Of a stretch of DNA of 16,221 nt, positions 6,688-12,938 are shown piece after piece. Every line of letters starts with the position of its first letter. Position 1 is the first letter of the stretch. The DNA lies in the NCBI GenBank assembly GCA_003646745.1, contig QMLM01000011.1:1-16221 (forward strand), in the 5' to 3' direction. This DNA is from Deltaproteobacteria bacterium (GTDB lineage: Bacteria > Desulfobacterota > B13-G15 > RBG-16-54-18). A program made the position numbers and the translations under genes. The notes under the pieces are model-generated. The model saw only the letters and a program-made list of their open reading frames with translations, did not search any database and had not been told where the DNA came from.

Positions 6688-7568
6688 ACTACACCTTGCT
6701 TTGTTGCGGACACAGAATCAGTGCCTTTTCCCAGTTTCCCCAAGGCCTCGGCCAGGCGCTTGAACTCCTCTAGGTCTAAGGTCTCTGCCCGGCGCCGAGG
6801 GCCAATCCCAACGGCCTCCAAAACTCCCCTGATCTGCTGCCTGGAGCCCGGGCAAAAAGGGGATCCTACTAGGGAGTTCAAAATGGTCTTTCGCCTTTGG
6901 GCGAAGGAGGCACGCACCACGGCCCGGAAGAACTCCACGTCAGCTATATCTACCCTAGGACGTGGTAGAATTTCAAACCCCACTAGGGCAGATTCCACCT
7001 TGGGAGGGGGATAGAAGGCCTGAGAGGGTACCCGCATAAGGATCTTAGGGGAAGTATAAAGCTGCACAAATATCGATAAGGGACCATAGTCTCTGCTGCC
7101 AGCAGCAGAGGTAATCCTCTGTGCCACCTCTTGCTGGAGCATAAGGGTTGCGTAGGCCAAAGCATCCCTGCACTCCAAGAGCCGAAAGATAATGGGAGTG
7201 GATATATTGTAGGGGAGGTTGGCCACTACCTTTATCTTCCTGCCCTCCTGTTGGGCTAGGTCCCGGAAATCAAATTGTAGGGCATCACGATGCACAACCA
7301 CTAAAGAGGCAAACCCTTCCCCCTTTTCTCTGAGATATTTTACCATCTCCCCGTCTAATTCCACGGCCACCACTTTCTTTGCCCGCGGTATTAAGTGAAA
7401 AGTTAAAGCCCCCATCCCAGGGCCTATCTCCACCACTATATCCTCAGGTTCCACATTGGCCAACCGAACGACCTCTCCAGCTACCTTCTTGTCGATGAGG
7501 AAGTTCTGTCCGAAACTCCTCTTGGGGGAGAAACCCAATTTTTTGAGTTCCCCTATGAGGGAGGTCAT
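6684..7568 (-). CDS. rsmA: 16S rRNA (adenine1518/1519-N6)-dimethyltransferase
   Basis: RsmA (KsgA) dimethylates two adjacent adenines in the 3' terminal hairpin of 16S rRNA during small-subunit maturation, using SAM. At 294 residues it is slightly longer than average. It shows the N-terminal FSPKRSFGQNFLID, motif I VVEIGPGMGALT, the acidic VVAVELDGEMV, and the catalytic motif NLPYNIS, then FYPPPKVESALV and the C-terminal helical domain with FAQRRKTILNSL. The Shine-Dalgarno GGGAGGTGA, about seven bases before ATG 7568, is the strongest in this operon. tsaD ends eight bases upstream and the glycerate kinase overlaps the end, so the three genes form one unit. Confidence 0.96.
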   Translation of the reverse strand: MTSLIGELKKLGFSPKRSFGQNFLIDKKVAGEVVRLANVEPEDIVVEIGPGMGALTFHLIPRAKKVVAVELDGEMVKYLREKGEGFASLVVVHRDALQFDFRDLAQQEGRKIKVVANLPYNISTPIIFRLLECRDALAYATLMLQQEVAQRITSAAGSRDYGPLSIFVQLYTSPKILMRVPSQAFYPPPKVESALVGFEILPRPRVDIADVEFFRAVVRASFAQRRKTILNSLVGSPFCPGSRQQIRGVLEAVGIGPRRRAETLDLEEFKRLAEALGKLGKGTDSVSATKQGVV

Positions 7569-7575
7569 AATTCTG

Positions 7576-8574
7576 TCACCTCCCTAAGGGCCAACGAGAC
7601 AAGGCGCCCATATCAAGACCATCCTTTTTGCCCTCCTTGAACAAGTGATAAGCAGCTACCCCAATCATGGCGGCGTTATCTTTGCACAGATGAGGCGAGG
7701 GGAAATAGGCTTTTATGCCCAACCCTTTCCCCTGCTGTTCCAATCTCTCCCTCAGTCGGCTGTTGGAAGCCACCCCTCCGGAGACCACCACCCTGCTTAC
7801 ACCGTGGCGTTGGGCTGCCCAGATAACCTTATTTACCAACACATCTACTACGGCCTCTTGAAAGGAGGCGGCAATATCCGCTATCCCATCGTAGCCGGGG
7901 GAATGAGAACGGACATAGTTCACCACTGCCGTTTTTACCCCGCTAAAACTAAACTCTAAGGAATCTTTGGCTATATAGGCCCGTGGGAAGGATATAGCAC
8001 AGGGGTTCCCATGACGGGCTAAATCCTCAATGACCCTCCCCCCCGGATATCCCAACCCCAGATATTTGGCTACCTTATCAAAGGCTTCGCCTGCCGCATC
8101 ATCTCTGGTCCCCCCTAAGAAGCGAAAGGCAGTGAATCCCTCGACCAGATAAAGGGCTGTGTGTCCCCCAGAGGCCACCATACCGATAAAGGGAAAAGGA
8201 ACATCCTCTTCAAGAAAGACGGCCAGCAGGTGTCCCATGAGATGGTTTACTCCTACAAGAGGTATCCCCTTAGTATAAGAGATGGCCTTTGCAGCCGAGA
8301 TACCTACCAACAAAGAGCCTACTAAACCCGGCCCCTTGGTCACCCCCACTGCATCTATTTCATCCAACGATTTATGGGCCTCCTCCAAGCTTCCTCTTAT
8401 AACCGGCAGGATATTCTCCAGGTGCCGCCTGGAGGCTAACTCCGGAACCACACCCCCATACTTCCTATGGACTTCATCTTGAGAAGAGACTAAGTTGGAG
8501 AGGATCTTCTTGCCCTTCTCGATCAGGGCAGCCCCTGTATCATCGCATGATGTCTCAATAGCAAGGATAATCAT
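7576..8574 (-). CDS. tsaD: tRNA N6-threonylcarbamoyladenosine transferase TsaD
   Basis: TsaD (formerly Gcp/YgjD) transfers the threonylcarbamoyl group to A37 of ANN-decoding tRNAs, with TsaB and TsaE. From ATG 8574 the protein is 332 residues, the usual size, beginning MIILAIETSCDDTGAAL as in the family. Visible ASKHA-fold motifs are GVVPELASRRH, the metal-binding HLMGH, VASGGHT, GEAFDKVAKYLGL, FSFSGVKTAV and the C-terminal CKDNAAMIGVAAY. The frame is open to TTG 8637 but those 21 extra residues are not family-like and overlap the inferred promoter, so 8574 is preferred, even though the only purine run, AAAAGG, abuts the ATG. First gene of tsaD-rsmA-glycerate kinase. Confidence 0.95.
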   Translation of the reverse strand: MIILAIETSCDDTGAALIEKGKKILSNLVSSQDEVHRKYGGVVPELASRRHLENILPVIRGSLEEAHKSLDEIDAVGVTKGPGLVGSLLVGISAAKAISYTKGIPLVGVNHLMGHLLAVFLEEDVPFPFIGMVASGGHTALYLVEGFTAFRFLGGTRDDAAGEAFDKVAKYLGLGYPGGRVIEDLARHGNPCAISFPRAYIAKDSLEFSFSGVKTAVVNYVRSHSPGYDGIADIAASFQEAVVDVLVNKVIWAAQRHGVSRVVVSGGVASNSRLRERLEQQGKGLGIKAYFPSPHLCKDNAAMIGVAAYHLFKEGKKDGLDMGALSRWPLGR

Positions 8575-8608
8575 CCTTTTGTCTCGATTGCATTCAAATT
8601 CTTCGAAG

Positions 8609-8637
8609 ATATTATCATACCAAACCATTTGGCTCAA
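8609..8637 (-). promoter_or_regulatory. Probable tsaD operon promoter
   Basis: Reading the minus strand, TTGAGC (8637-8632) and TAATAT (8614-8609) are separated by 17 bases, giving a moderate sigma-70-type promoter. Transcription would start near 8602, leaving a short leader of about 28 bases before ATG 8574. A perfect 10-base palindrome, TCTTCGAAGA, lies at 8600-8609, over the expected start point. It could be an operator or chance. Confidence 0.45.
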
Positions 8638-8649
8638 CCTCTGAACCCT

Positions 8650-8678
8650 TTGACATCAAATGGGATCTATTCTAGAAT
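8650..8678 (+). promoter_or_regulatory. Near-consensus promoter of the MBL hydrolase-ribD unit
   Basis: A perfect -35 box TTGACA (8650-8655) and a -10 box TAGAAT (8673-8678, one mismatch to consensus) are separated by exactly 17 bases. Transcription should begin near 8685, about 40 bases before ATG 8725, with GGAGGA (8708-8713) as ribosome-binding site. It is divergent from the tsaD promoter. Confidence 0.75.
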
Positions 8679-8724
8679 TAAATCATCCTCTAAAGGATCT
8701 TGGCGCCGGAGGAACAACCAAAAT

Positions 8725-9357
8725 ATGATCATCAGGCAATTTGAGGTAGGGGACTATATGGTCTTCAGCTATATCATCGGGGATGAGGAGACCGGGGAGG
8801 CCCTTGTCATTGATCCCGCTGATGATGCCCAGAGGCTGATTAACTTCGCCCAACAACACGAAATGGATATCCTCTATATCCTCAATACCCATTCTCACAT
8901 AGATCACACCATGGGCAATGCCGAGATGGTGCGACGTACCGGAGCAAAGATCATCATCCATGAGGCAGAAAGCTACCCTCTTTGCCATCCCTCCTTGGAG
9001 CTGCTGTCCCTCTTTCAGGCAGAACCCTCGCCTCCGGCAGATATATTGGTAAAGGATGGTGATACCATCTGGGTGGGGGAGTTGGGTTTAAAGATAATCC
9101 ACACCCCCGGACATTCTCCCGGCAGCATCTCCCTTTATTTAGAAGATATGGTTTTCACTGGAGACACCCTCTTTGTGGGCGCTGTGGGAAGAACCGACCT
9201 TCCAGGAGGATCATGGGAGACCTTGGAAGCTTCCATCCGCCATCGACTCTTCACCCTTCCCGATGACACCGTTGTTTTGCCAGGTCACAATTACGGCTCT
9301 GCTCCTACCTCCACCATTCGCCAAGAAAAGCTCACTAACCCCTGCTTGAGGTTATAA
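8725..9357 (+). CDS. MBL-fold metallohydrolase, glyoxalase II-like
   Basis: Metallo-beta-lactamase fold hydrolase of 210 residues, similar to short hydroxyacylglutathione hydrolase-like proteins. The metal ligands are all visible: THSHIDH (the HxHxDH motif), HTPGHSPGS, FTGDTLF with its bridging Asp, and the final LPGHNYG. The substrate cannot be read from sequence; thioester hydrolysis such as glyoxalase II activity or persulfide metabolism are the usual roles of this group. I choose ATG 8725 because GGAGGA lies 11 bases upstream, the promoter lies just before, and MIIRQFEVGDYMVFSYII matches the family start. The in-frame extension to 8629 would run through the promoter. ribD follows after one base, so the two are co-transcribed. 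Confidence 0.88.
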   Translation: MIIRQFEVGDYMVFSYIIGDEETGEALVIDPADDAQRLINFAQQHEMDILYILNTHSHIDHTMGNAEMVRRTGAKIIIHEAESYPLCHPSLELLSLFQAEPSPPADILVKDGDTIWVGELGLKIIHTPGHSPGSISLYLEDMVFTGDTLFVGAVGRTDLPGGSWETLEASIRHRLFTLPDDTVVLPGHNYGSAPTSTIRQEKLTNPCLRL

Positions 9358-9358
9358 G

Positions 9359-10447
9359 ATGGCCTTCCACCCGGAAGACAGACGATTTATGAAACGCACC
9401 TTGCTGCTGGCCCGCAGGGGCATAGGTAGGGTAAGCCCCAACCCCTTGGTGGGGGCAGTGATCGTCCGCCATGGCGAGGTCATCGCTGAAGGATATCACC
9501 GCAGCTTTGGGGGCGATCATGCCGAAGTAGACGCCATCAAAAGGGCACGGGGAGATGTAAAAGGCGGTACCTTGTACGTCAATCTGGAACCATGTTGCCA
9601 CTGGGGGAAGACCCCTCCCTGTACAGATGCCCTGATAAAGGGGGGGATTAAAAGGGTGGTGGTAGGAACCCTCGACCCCAACCCCTCGGTAAATGGGAAG
9701 GGGGTAAAGATCCTAAGAGAACACGGCATAGAGGTGGAGGTAGGGGTTTTAGAGGAGGAGGCACGCAAACTCAACGAGGTATATTTCAACTATATCCTTA
9801 CAGGGCTCCCCTTTGTCACGATAAAATATGCCCAAACTCTTGACGGCAGGATCGCTACCTCCCTGGGGGAATCTCGCTGGATCAGCTCGGAGAACTCCAG
9901 AAAGTTGGCTCACCGCTTACGCGCCCAGCACGATGCAATCTTGGTGGGAATAGGAACCGTGCTAGCAGACGACCCGTCGCTCACCGTCAGATGGACCAAG
10001 GGCAAAGACCCCCTACGCATCGTCCTCGACAGCCGACTCCGCATTCCCTTAAATGCCCAAGTGCTACTAGAGGAAGGTGATACCCTTGTTGTCACAACTG
10101 ATCAGTATGATAGAGAGAAATTTGCGGAGATAAAAAAGAAGGGGAAAGAGATCTTAATAGCTCAAAGAGACAAAAAAGGGTGGGTGGAGTTGCAGCCCCT
10201 CCTGAAGACACTGATTAAAAAGGACGTCTCTTCGATCTTAGTAGAAGGAGGAAGGAAGGTCATCACCTCCTTTCTGAAAGATAATTTGGCAAACAGAATG
10301 GTAATCATCACCGCCCCCCTCATTCTAGGGGAAGGGGTGGCAGGGATAGGCGATCTGGGGATCATGGAGTTAAAAAGTGCTATCAAACCATCCTCATATA
10401 AGGTGAGCCGTGTGGGGGGAGACATGGTTTTTGACCTGAGATTATAA
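9359..10447 (+). CDS. ribD: Bifunctional riboflavin deaminase/reductase RibD
   Basis: RibD carries out two consecutive steps of riboflavin synthesis: deamination of diaminohydroxyphosphoribosylamino-pyrimidine and NADPH reduction of the ribosyl side chain. The 362-residue length is normal. The deaminase domain (about 1-145) has the zinc ligands His54 in HAEVDA, Cys79 and Cys88 in PCCHWGKTPPC, with Glu56 as catalytic acid. The reductase domain (about 146-362) has FVTIKYAQTLDGRIAT, LVGIGTVLADDPSLTVR, PLRIVLDSRLRIP and the typical SILVEGG and GGDMVFDLRL end. It starts one base after the MBL gene stop. No other rib gene follows, so the rest of the pathway is elsewhere; no FMN riboswitch is seen upstream. 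Confidence 0.96.
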   Translation: MAFHPEDRRFMKRTLLLARRGIGRVSPNPLVGAVIVRHGEVIAEGYHRSFGGDHAEVDAIKRARGDVKGGTLYVNLEPCCHWGKTPPCTDALIKGGIKRVVVGTLDPNPSVNGKGVKILREHGIEVEVGVLEEEARKLNEVYFNYILTGLPFVTIKYAQTLDGRIATSLGESRWISSENSRKLAHRLRAQHDAILVGIGTVLADDPSLTVRWTKGKDPLRIVLDSRLRIPLNAQVLLEEGDTLVVTTDQYDREKFAEIKKKGKEILIAQRDKKGWVELQPLLKTLIKKDVSSILVEGGRKVITSFLKDNLANRMVIITAPLILGEGVAGIGDLGIMELKSAIKPSSYKVSRVGGDMVFDLRL

Positions 10448-10511
10448 CAGAATACAGCCACTTATGCCATAACGAAGGGAGATCAATAGCTCCTCCCCAT
10501 CCTGCAGTCCT

Positions 10512-10745
10512 CTATCTCAATTTTTGCTCGACAATTTCTGCTGCATCCTGAACAAACTTTGGGCAGATAGTAATGAAGAGCCCCTTCTCTCTCGCAAGCT
10601 CCCTCCCCTCAGGGGTGCTTATATCACAACCAAGCAACTCTTTACATACTATTGTCCCATTCCGAGACCTAAACTTATCGACAAATTCCTTAACTAGACT
10701 GTAAGTTTTTTCCTTTGATTGCTCATCCTCAGCGGCTGTTGCAAC
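10512..10745 (-). pseudogene. C-terminal remnant of a C_GCAxxG_C_C family protein
   Basis: About 75 residues ending SLVKEFVDKFRSRNGTIVCKELLGCDISTPEGRELAREKG...TICPKFVQDAAEIVEQKL match the C-terminal part of the redox/metal-associated C_GCAxxG_C_C family, whose hallmark is a set of conserved cysteines. Only the last cysteines remain (IVCKELLGC and TICPKF); the N-terminal half with the NCSQA and GCAxxG motifs is missing. The frame is open beyond 10745, but that part translates the phenylalanine leader, terminator hairpin and promoter on the other strand and is not protein-like. No ATG or GTG start with a ribosome site lies at the homology boundary. I infer a truncated gene fragment. Family function is unknown. 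Confidence 0.7.
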
Positions 10746-10752
10746 TCCCCCC

Positions 10753-10780
10753 TTGACATTTAAAAAAGATATGATAAAAA
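10753..10780 (+). promoter_or_regulatory. Promoter of the phenylalanine leader and aminotransferase
   Basis: A perfect -35 hexamer TTGACA (10753-10758) is followed by A/T-rich DNA. The best-spaced -10 is TAAAAA (10775-10780, 16-base spacer); an alternative -10 is TATAAA (10783-10788) with a weaker -35. Transcription would start around 10787-10796, just ahead of the leader-peptide ribosome site AAAGGG (10804-10809). Confidence 0.55.
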
Positions 10781-10817
10781 AATATAAAAAAAACTCCAAA
10801 AGAAAAGGGTAAAGATT

Positions 10818-10877
10818 ATGTTTAGTGGTTTCTCTTTCTTCTTTTTTAATTTTATCAGGGCTCACCCATGCCCCTGA
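10818..10877 (+). CDS. Phenylalanine-rich leader peptide (attenuator peptide)
   Basis: A 19-codon reading frame encodes MFSGFSFFFFNFIRAHPCP and ends at TGA 10875-10877. Seven of 19 codons are Phe, including four in a row, both UUU and UUC. AAAGGG eight bases before the ATG is a good ribosome-binding site. The composition is that of a classical leader peptide such as Escherichia coli PheL. The Phe run ends just before the 5' arm of an antiterminator helix (10859), the position expected if a stalled ribosome is to leave that arm free. The downstream gene is an aminotransferase. The peptide itself is unlikely to have a function beyond sensing charged tRNA-Phe. Confidence 0.85.
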   Translation: MFSGFSFFFFNFIRAHPCP

Positions 10878-10913
10878 GCCCATCTGCATAGCGAAGGGAG
10901 CCATGGGTGAGCC
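10859..10913 (+). promoter_or_regulatory. Antiterminator helix of the phenylalanine attenuator
   Basis: GGCTCACCCATG (10859-10870) is perfectly complementary over 12 bases to CATGGGTGAGCC (10902-10913). The 5' arm lies in the last codons of the leader peptide, the 3' arm overlaps the 5' arm of the terminator (10899-10907), so the two structures exclude each other. A ribosome stalled on the Phe codons leaves the 5' arm free and this helix forms; one that reaches the stop codon covers it. A competing GGGCTC/GAGCCC hairpin (10858-10863 with 10876-10881) may serve as the 1:2 pairing. Confidence 0.8.
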
Positions 10914-10936
10914 AGATGGCCCCCATGGCTTTTTTG
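10898..10936 (+). terminator. Rho-independent attenuator terminator
   Basis: AGCCATGGG (10899-10907) pairs with CCCATGGCT (10922-10930), followed directly by a run of T ending at 10935. An inner GCC/GGC hairpin (10911-10913 with 10918-10920) fills the loop, and G-U pairs can extend the base. It lies 75 bases before the aminotransferase ATG and inside its leader, so it must regulate rather than end that gene. Confidence 0.85.
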
Positions 10937-10949
10937 TTTCTAGATCAAT

Positions 10950-10979
10950 AAGGCCATGGGAGGCAAATCCCATGGCCTT
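10950..10979 (+). repeat. Second perfect 12-bp hairpin in the aminotransferase leader
   Basis: AAGGCCATGGGA (10950-10961) pairs perfectly with TCCCATGGCCTT (10968-10979) around the loop GGCAAA. It carries the same CCATGG core as both terminator arms, so its 5' arm (GCCATGGG, 10953-10960) could also capture the terminator 3' arm. A further small hairpin, TTTCTTC/GAAGAAA (10984-10990 with 10994-11000), abuts the Shine-Dalgarno. There is only a weakly T-rich stretch after it, so a second terminator, an mRNA stabiliser or a switching arm are all possible. Confidence 0.6.
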
Positions 10980-11010
10980 CTGATTTCTTCAGTGAAGAAA
11001 GGAGTGCAAG

Positions 11011-12201
11011 ATGACCATTTCCAAAAAGGTGAAGCGGATCATGGAGGAATCCTCTTGGGTTAGGAAGATGTTTGAAACGGCGGCCCAACTTAAGGTAAAA
11101 TATGGCGAGGAGAACATCTTCGATTTCACCTTGGGAAATCCGGTGGAAGAGCCCCCTGCAGGACTGAAGGAGGCGTTGAAGGAACTCGCCCTTCGCCCCA
11201 TCCCCGGGATGCACAGATATATGCCCAACAGCGGCTATCCAGAGACCCGCAGATTTGTGGCCCAACAGCTCTGCTACCAGACAAGTCTCCCGTTCACTGA
11301 GGACCACATTGTGATGAGTGTCGGGGCCGCTGGTGGGATGAACATCGCCCTCAAGGCGCTGCTAGATGAGGGGGATGAAGTAATCGTCCCCTCTCCCTAT
11401 TTCGTGGAGTTCCAGTTTTATATCGACAACCATGGTGGCCTCATGCGTCTGGTGGATACAAAAGAGGACTTCTCCCTTGATCTAGAAGCCATCGAGGCCG
11501 CCATCACGGACAGAACCAAAGTCGTCCTCATCAACTCCCCCAATAATCCTACCGGAGTTGTCTATTCCGAAGGTCTTTTGCGTGAATTGGCAGATTTGCT
11601 GAAGATCAAGAGCAAAGGCAGACGTACTCCTATCTATCTCCTGGCCGATGAGGCATACAAGACCATCATCTATGATGACCTCTCCTTTCCCAATATCTTT
11701 GAGATCTATGAACCCTCTATCTCGGTGACTTCATACTCCAAGTCCCTCGGTGTTCCTGGCGAGAGAATAGGATATGTAGCGGTTAACCCCCTCTTCCCGG
11801 GTGCAGAAGAAATAATGGGAGCCTTGATCTTCCTCAACAGGACTCTTGGTTACATCAATGCCCCCGCTCTCATGCAGAGGTTGATACCCCTGGCCGGCGA
11901 AAACCACGTAGGTCCCAGGGAGTACCAGAAAAAAAGGGATCTCCTTTATCAAGCCCTTATCGAATACGGCTACCGTGTTATAAGGCCTCAAGGTGCCTTC
12001 TATATGTTCCCACAATCCCCCATCGAGGACGATCTGAGCTTTGTGGAAGACCTCCAGCAGGACTTCCACATCTTGACCGTCCCAGGCAGAGGGTTTGGGA
12101 AGAAGGGTTATTTTCGCATCTCGTATTGTGTGGAGACGGAAGTCATTGAGCGAGCCCTGCCGGGCTTTGCGGCGGCGGCGAGGAAATATGGGCTGCGATG
12201 A
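11011..12201 (+). CDS. PLP-dependent class I/II aminotransferase, probably in phenylalanine synthesis
   Basis: The 396-residue protein is a fold-type I aminotransferase of the aspartate/aromatic group. It shows FDFTLGNPVEEPP at the N-terminus, VIVPSPYFVEFQFYIDNHGG, the PLP-anchoring INSPNNPTGVVYS, LADEAYKTIIYDD with the Asp that contacts the pyridine nitrogen, and TSYSKSLGVPGERIGYVAV with the Schiff-base Lys in SKS and the Arg that contacts phosphate. PQGAFYMFPQSP and the C-terminal FRISYC, with the substrate carboxylate-binding Arg, complete the fold. Family membership does not give the substrate. The Phe-rich leader peptide and attenuator upstream predict phenylpyruvate or prephenate as amino acceptor. 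GGAG (11001-11004) lies six bases before the ATG. It ends four bases from the oppositely oriented bioD. Confidence 0.92.
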   Translation: MTISKKVKRIMEESSWVRKMFETAAQLKVKYGEENIFDFTLGNPVEEPPAGLKEALKELALRPIPGMHRYMPNSGYPETRRFVAQQLCYQTSLPFTEDHIVMSVGAAGGMNIALKALLDEGDEVIVPSPYFVEFQFYIDNHGGLMRLVDTKEDFSLDLEAIEAAITDRTKVVLINSPNNPTGVVYSEGLLRELADLLKIKSKGRRTPIYLLADEAYKTIIYDDLSFPNIFEIYEPSISVTSYSKSLGVPGERIGYVAVNPLFPGAEEIMGALIFLNRTLGYINAPALMQRLIPLAGENHVGPREYQKKRDLLYQALIEYGYRVIRPQGAFYMFPQSPIEDDLSFVEDLQQDFHILTVPGRGFGKKGYFRISYCVETEVIERALPGFAAAARKYGLR

Positions 12202-12205
12202 GGCC

Positions 12206-12931
12206 TCAGGACATGCCCAAACCGTGCAGAAGCGTCTTTATATCTATATGCTGCATGAATATCTGGGCGAGAAACTCCCTGTTTTCCTTTACTCCTGCAT
12301 AGTCACCAAGATAGGGAAATGACCCCAGTAGAGGAACCTCGGTAAATTGGGCGATGACCTGTGGGTTGCTCTCCTCGGAGGGGTCTACATCTGAGGTTGA
12401 TTTGTTTACCACAAGGCCCACCACATCAAGGCCCTCCTTTACGCAGTAAAAGAGGGATAAAAGGGTGTGGTTGATGGTCCCTAAAGAGGACCTAGCAACC
12501 AGCAAAAGAGGCAGATTCAATAATTTAATGAGTTGGGGCAGAAGGATCTCTTTGCCGATAGGCACCAATAATCCCCCTACCCCCTCTACCACCATGAAGT
12601 CATGGCGGCCCTTCAGTTCATCAAAAAGTTCCTTTATCCTCTGCAGATCTATTTCCGCCCCTTCCCTCTGAGCAGCCACCCCAGGGGCCAGCGGTTCCTT
12701 GAAACAATAAGGGTTTATAAGGTCCAGATCGTCCCCTACACCGGATATCTCCTTGAGATAAAGGGCATCTGTGGGTATGATGGTGGACTCAAAGGAGGGG
12801 GCACCGCTCTCCAAGGGCTTCATTACACCTACATCAAACCCTTTGTCCTGCAGGGAGGTCACCAGGCCGGCAGAGATAATTGTCTTTCCAACTCCAGTAT
12901 CGGTCCCCACAACCATAACCCCTTCCCTCAT
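12206..12931 (-). CDS. bioD: ATP-dependent dethiobiotin synthetase
   Basis: BioD closes the ureido ring of dethiobiotin from 7,8-diaminopelargonate, CO2 and ATP. From ATG 12931 it has 241 residues, close to the family size. Visible motifs are the P-loop VVGTDTGVGKT at the start, the substrate-binding MKPLESG, PYCFKEPLAPGVAA, and VVEGVGGLLVPI, where most homologues have EGAGG. LPLLLVARSSLGTINHTLLSL and VGLVVNKS follow. I choose ATG 12931, seven bases after the thiC stop, because TTGAGGA lies just before it and an earlier in-frame ATG (12994) lies inside thiC. It is the last gene of the thiamine operon; no other bio gene is in the window. Confidence 0.93.
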   Translation of the reverse strand: MREGVMVVGTDTGVGKTIISAGLVTSLQDKGFDVGVMKPLESGAPSFESTIIPTDALYLKEISGVGDDLDLINPYCFKEPLAPGVAAQREGAEIDLQRIKELFDELKGRHDFMVVEGVGGLLVPIGKEILLPQLIKLLNLPLLLVARSSLGTINHTLLSLFYCVKEGLDVVGLVVNKSTSDVDPSEESNPQVIAQFTEVPLLGSFPYLGDYAGVKENREFLAQIFMQHIDIKTLLHGLGMS

Positions 12932-12938
12932 GGCATCC

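Noticed and set aside
10858..10936. A T-box or metabolite riboswitch before the aminotransferase
   Set aside because: No T-box sequence or recognised aptamer core is visible, and a Phe-codon leader peptide explains the alternative hairpins better.
10512..10973. A 153-codon minus-strand frame as one intact protein
   Set aside because: Its first half is the reverse complement of the Phe leader, terminator and hairpins and has no protein-like features; only the part below about 10745 matches a family.
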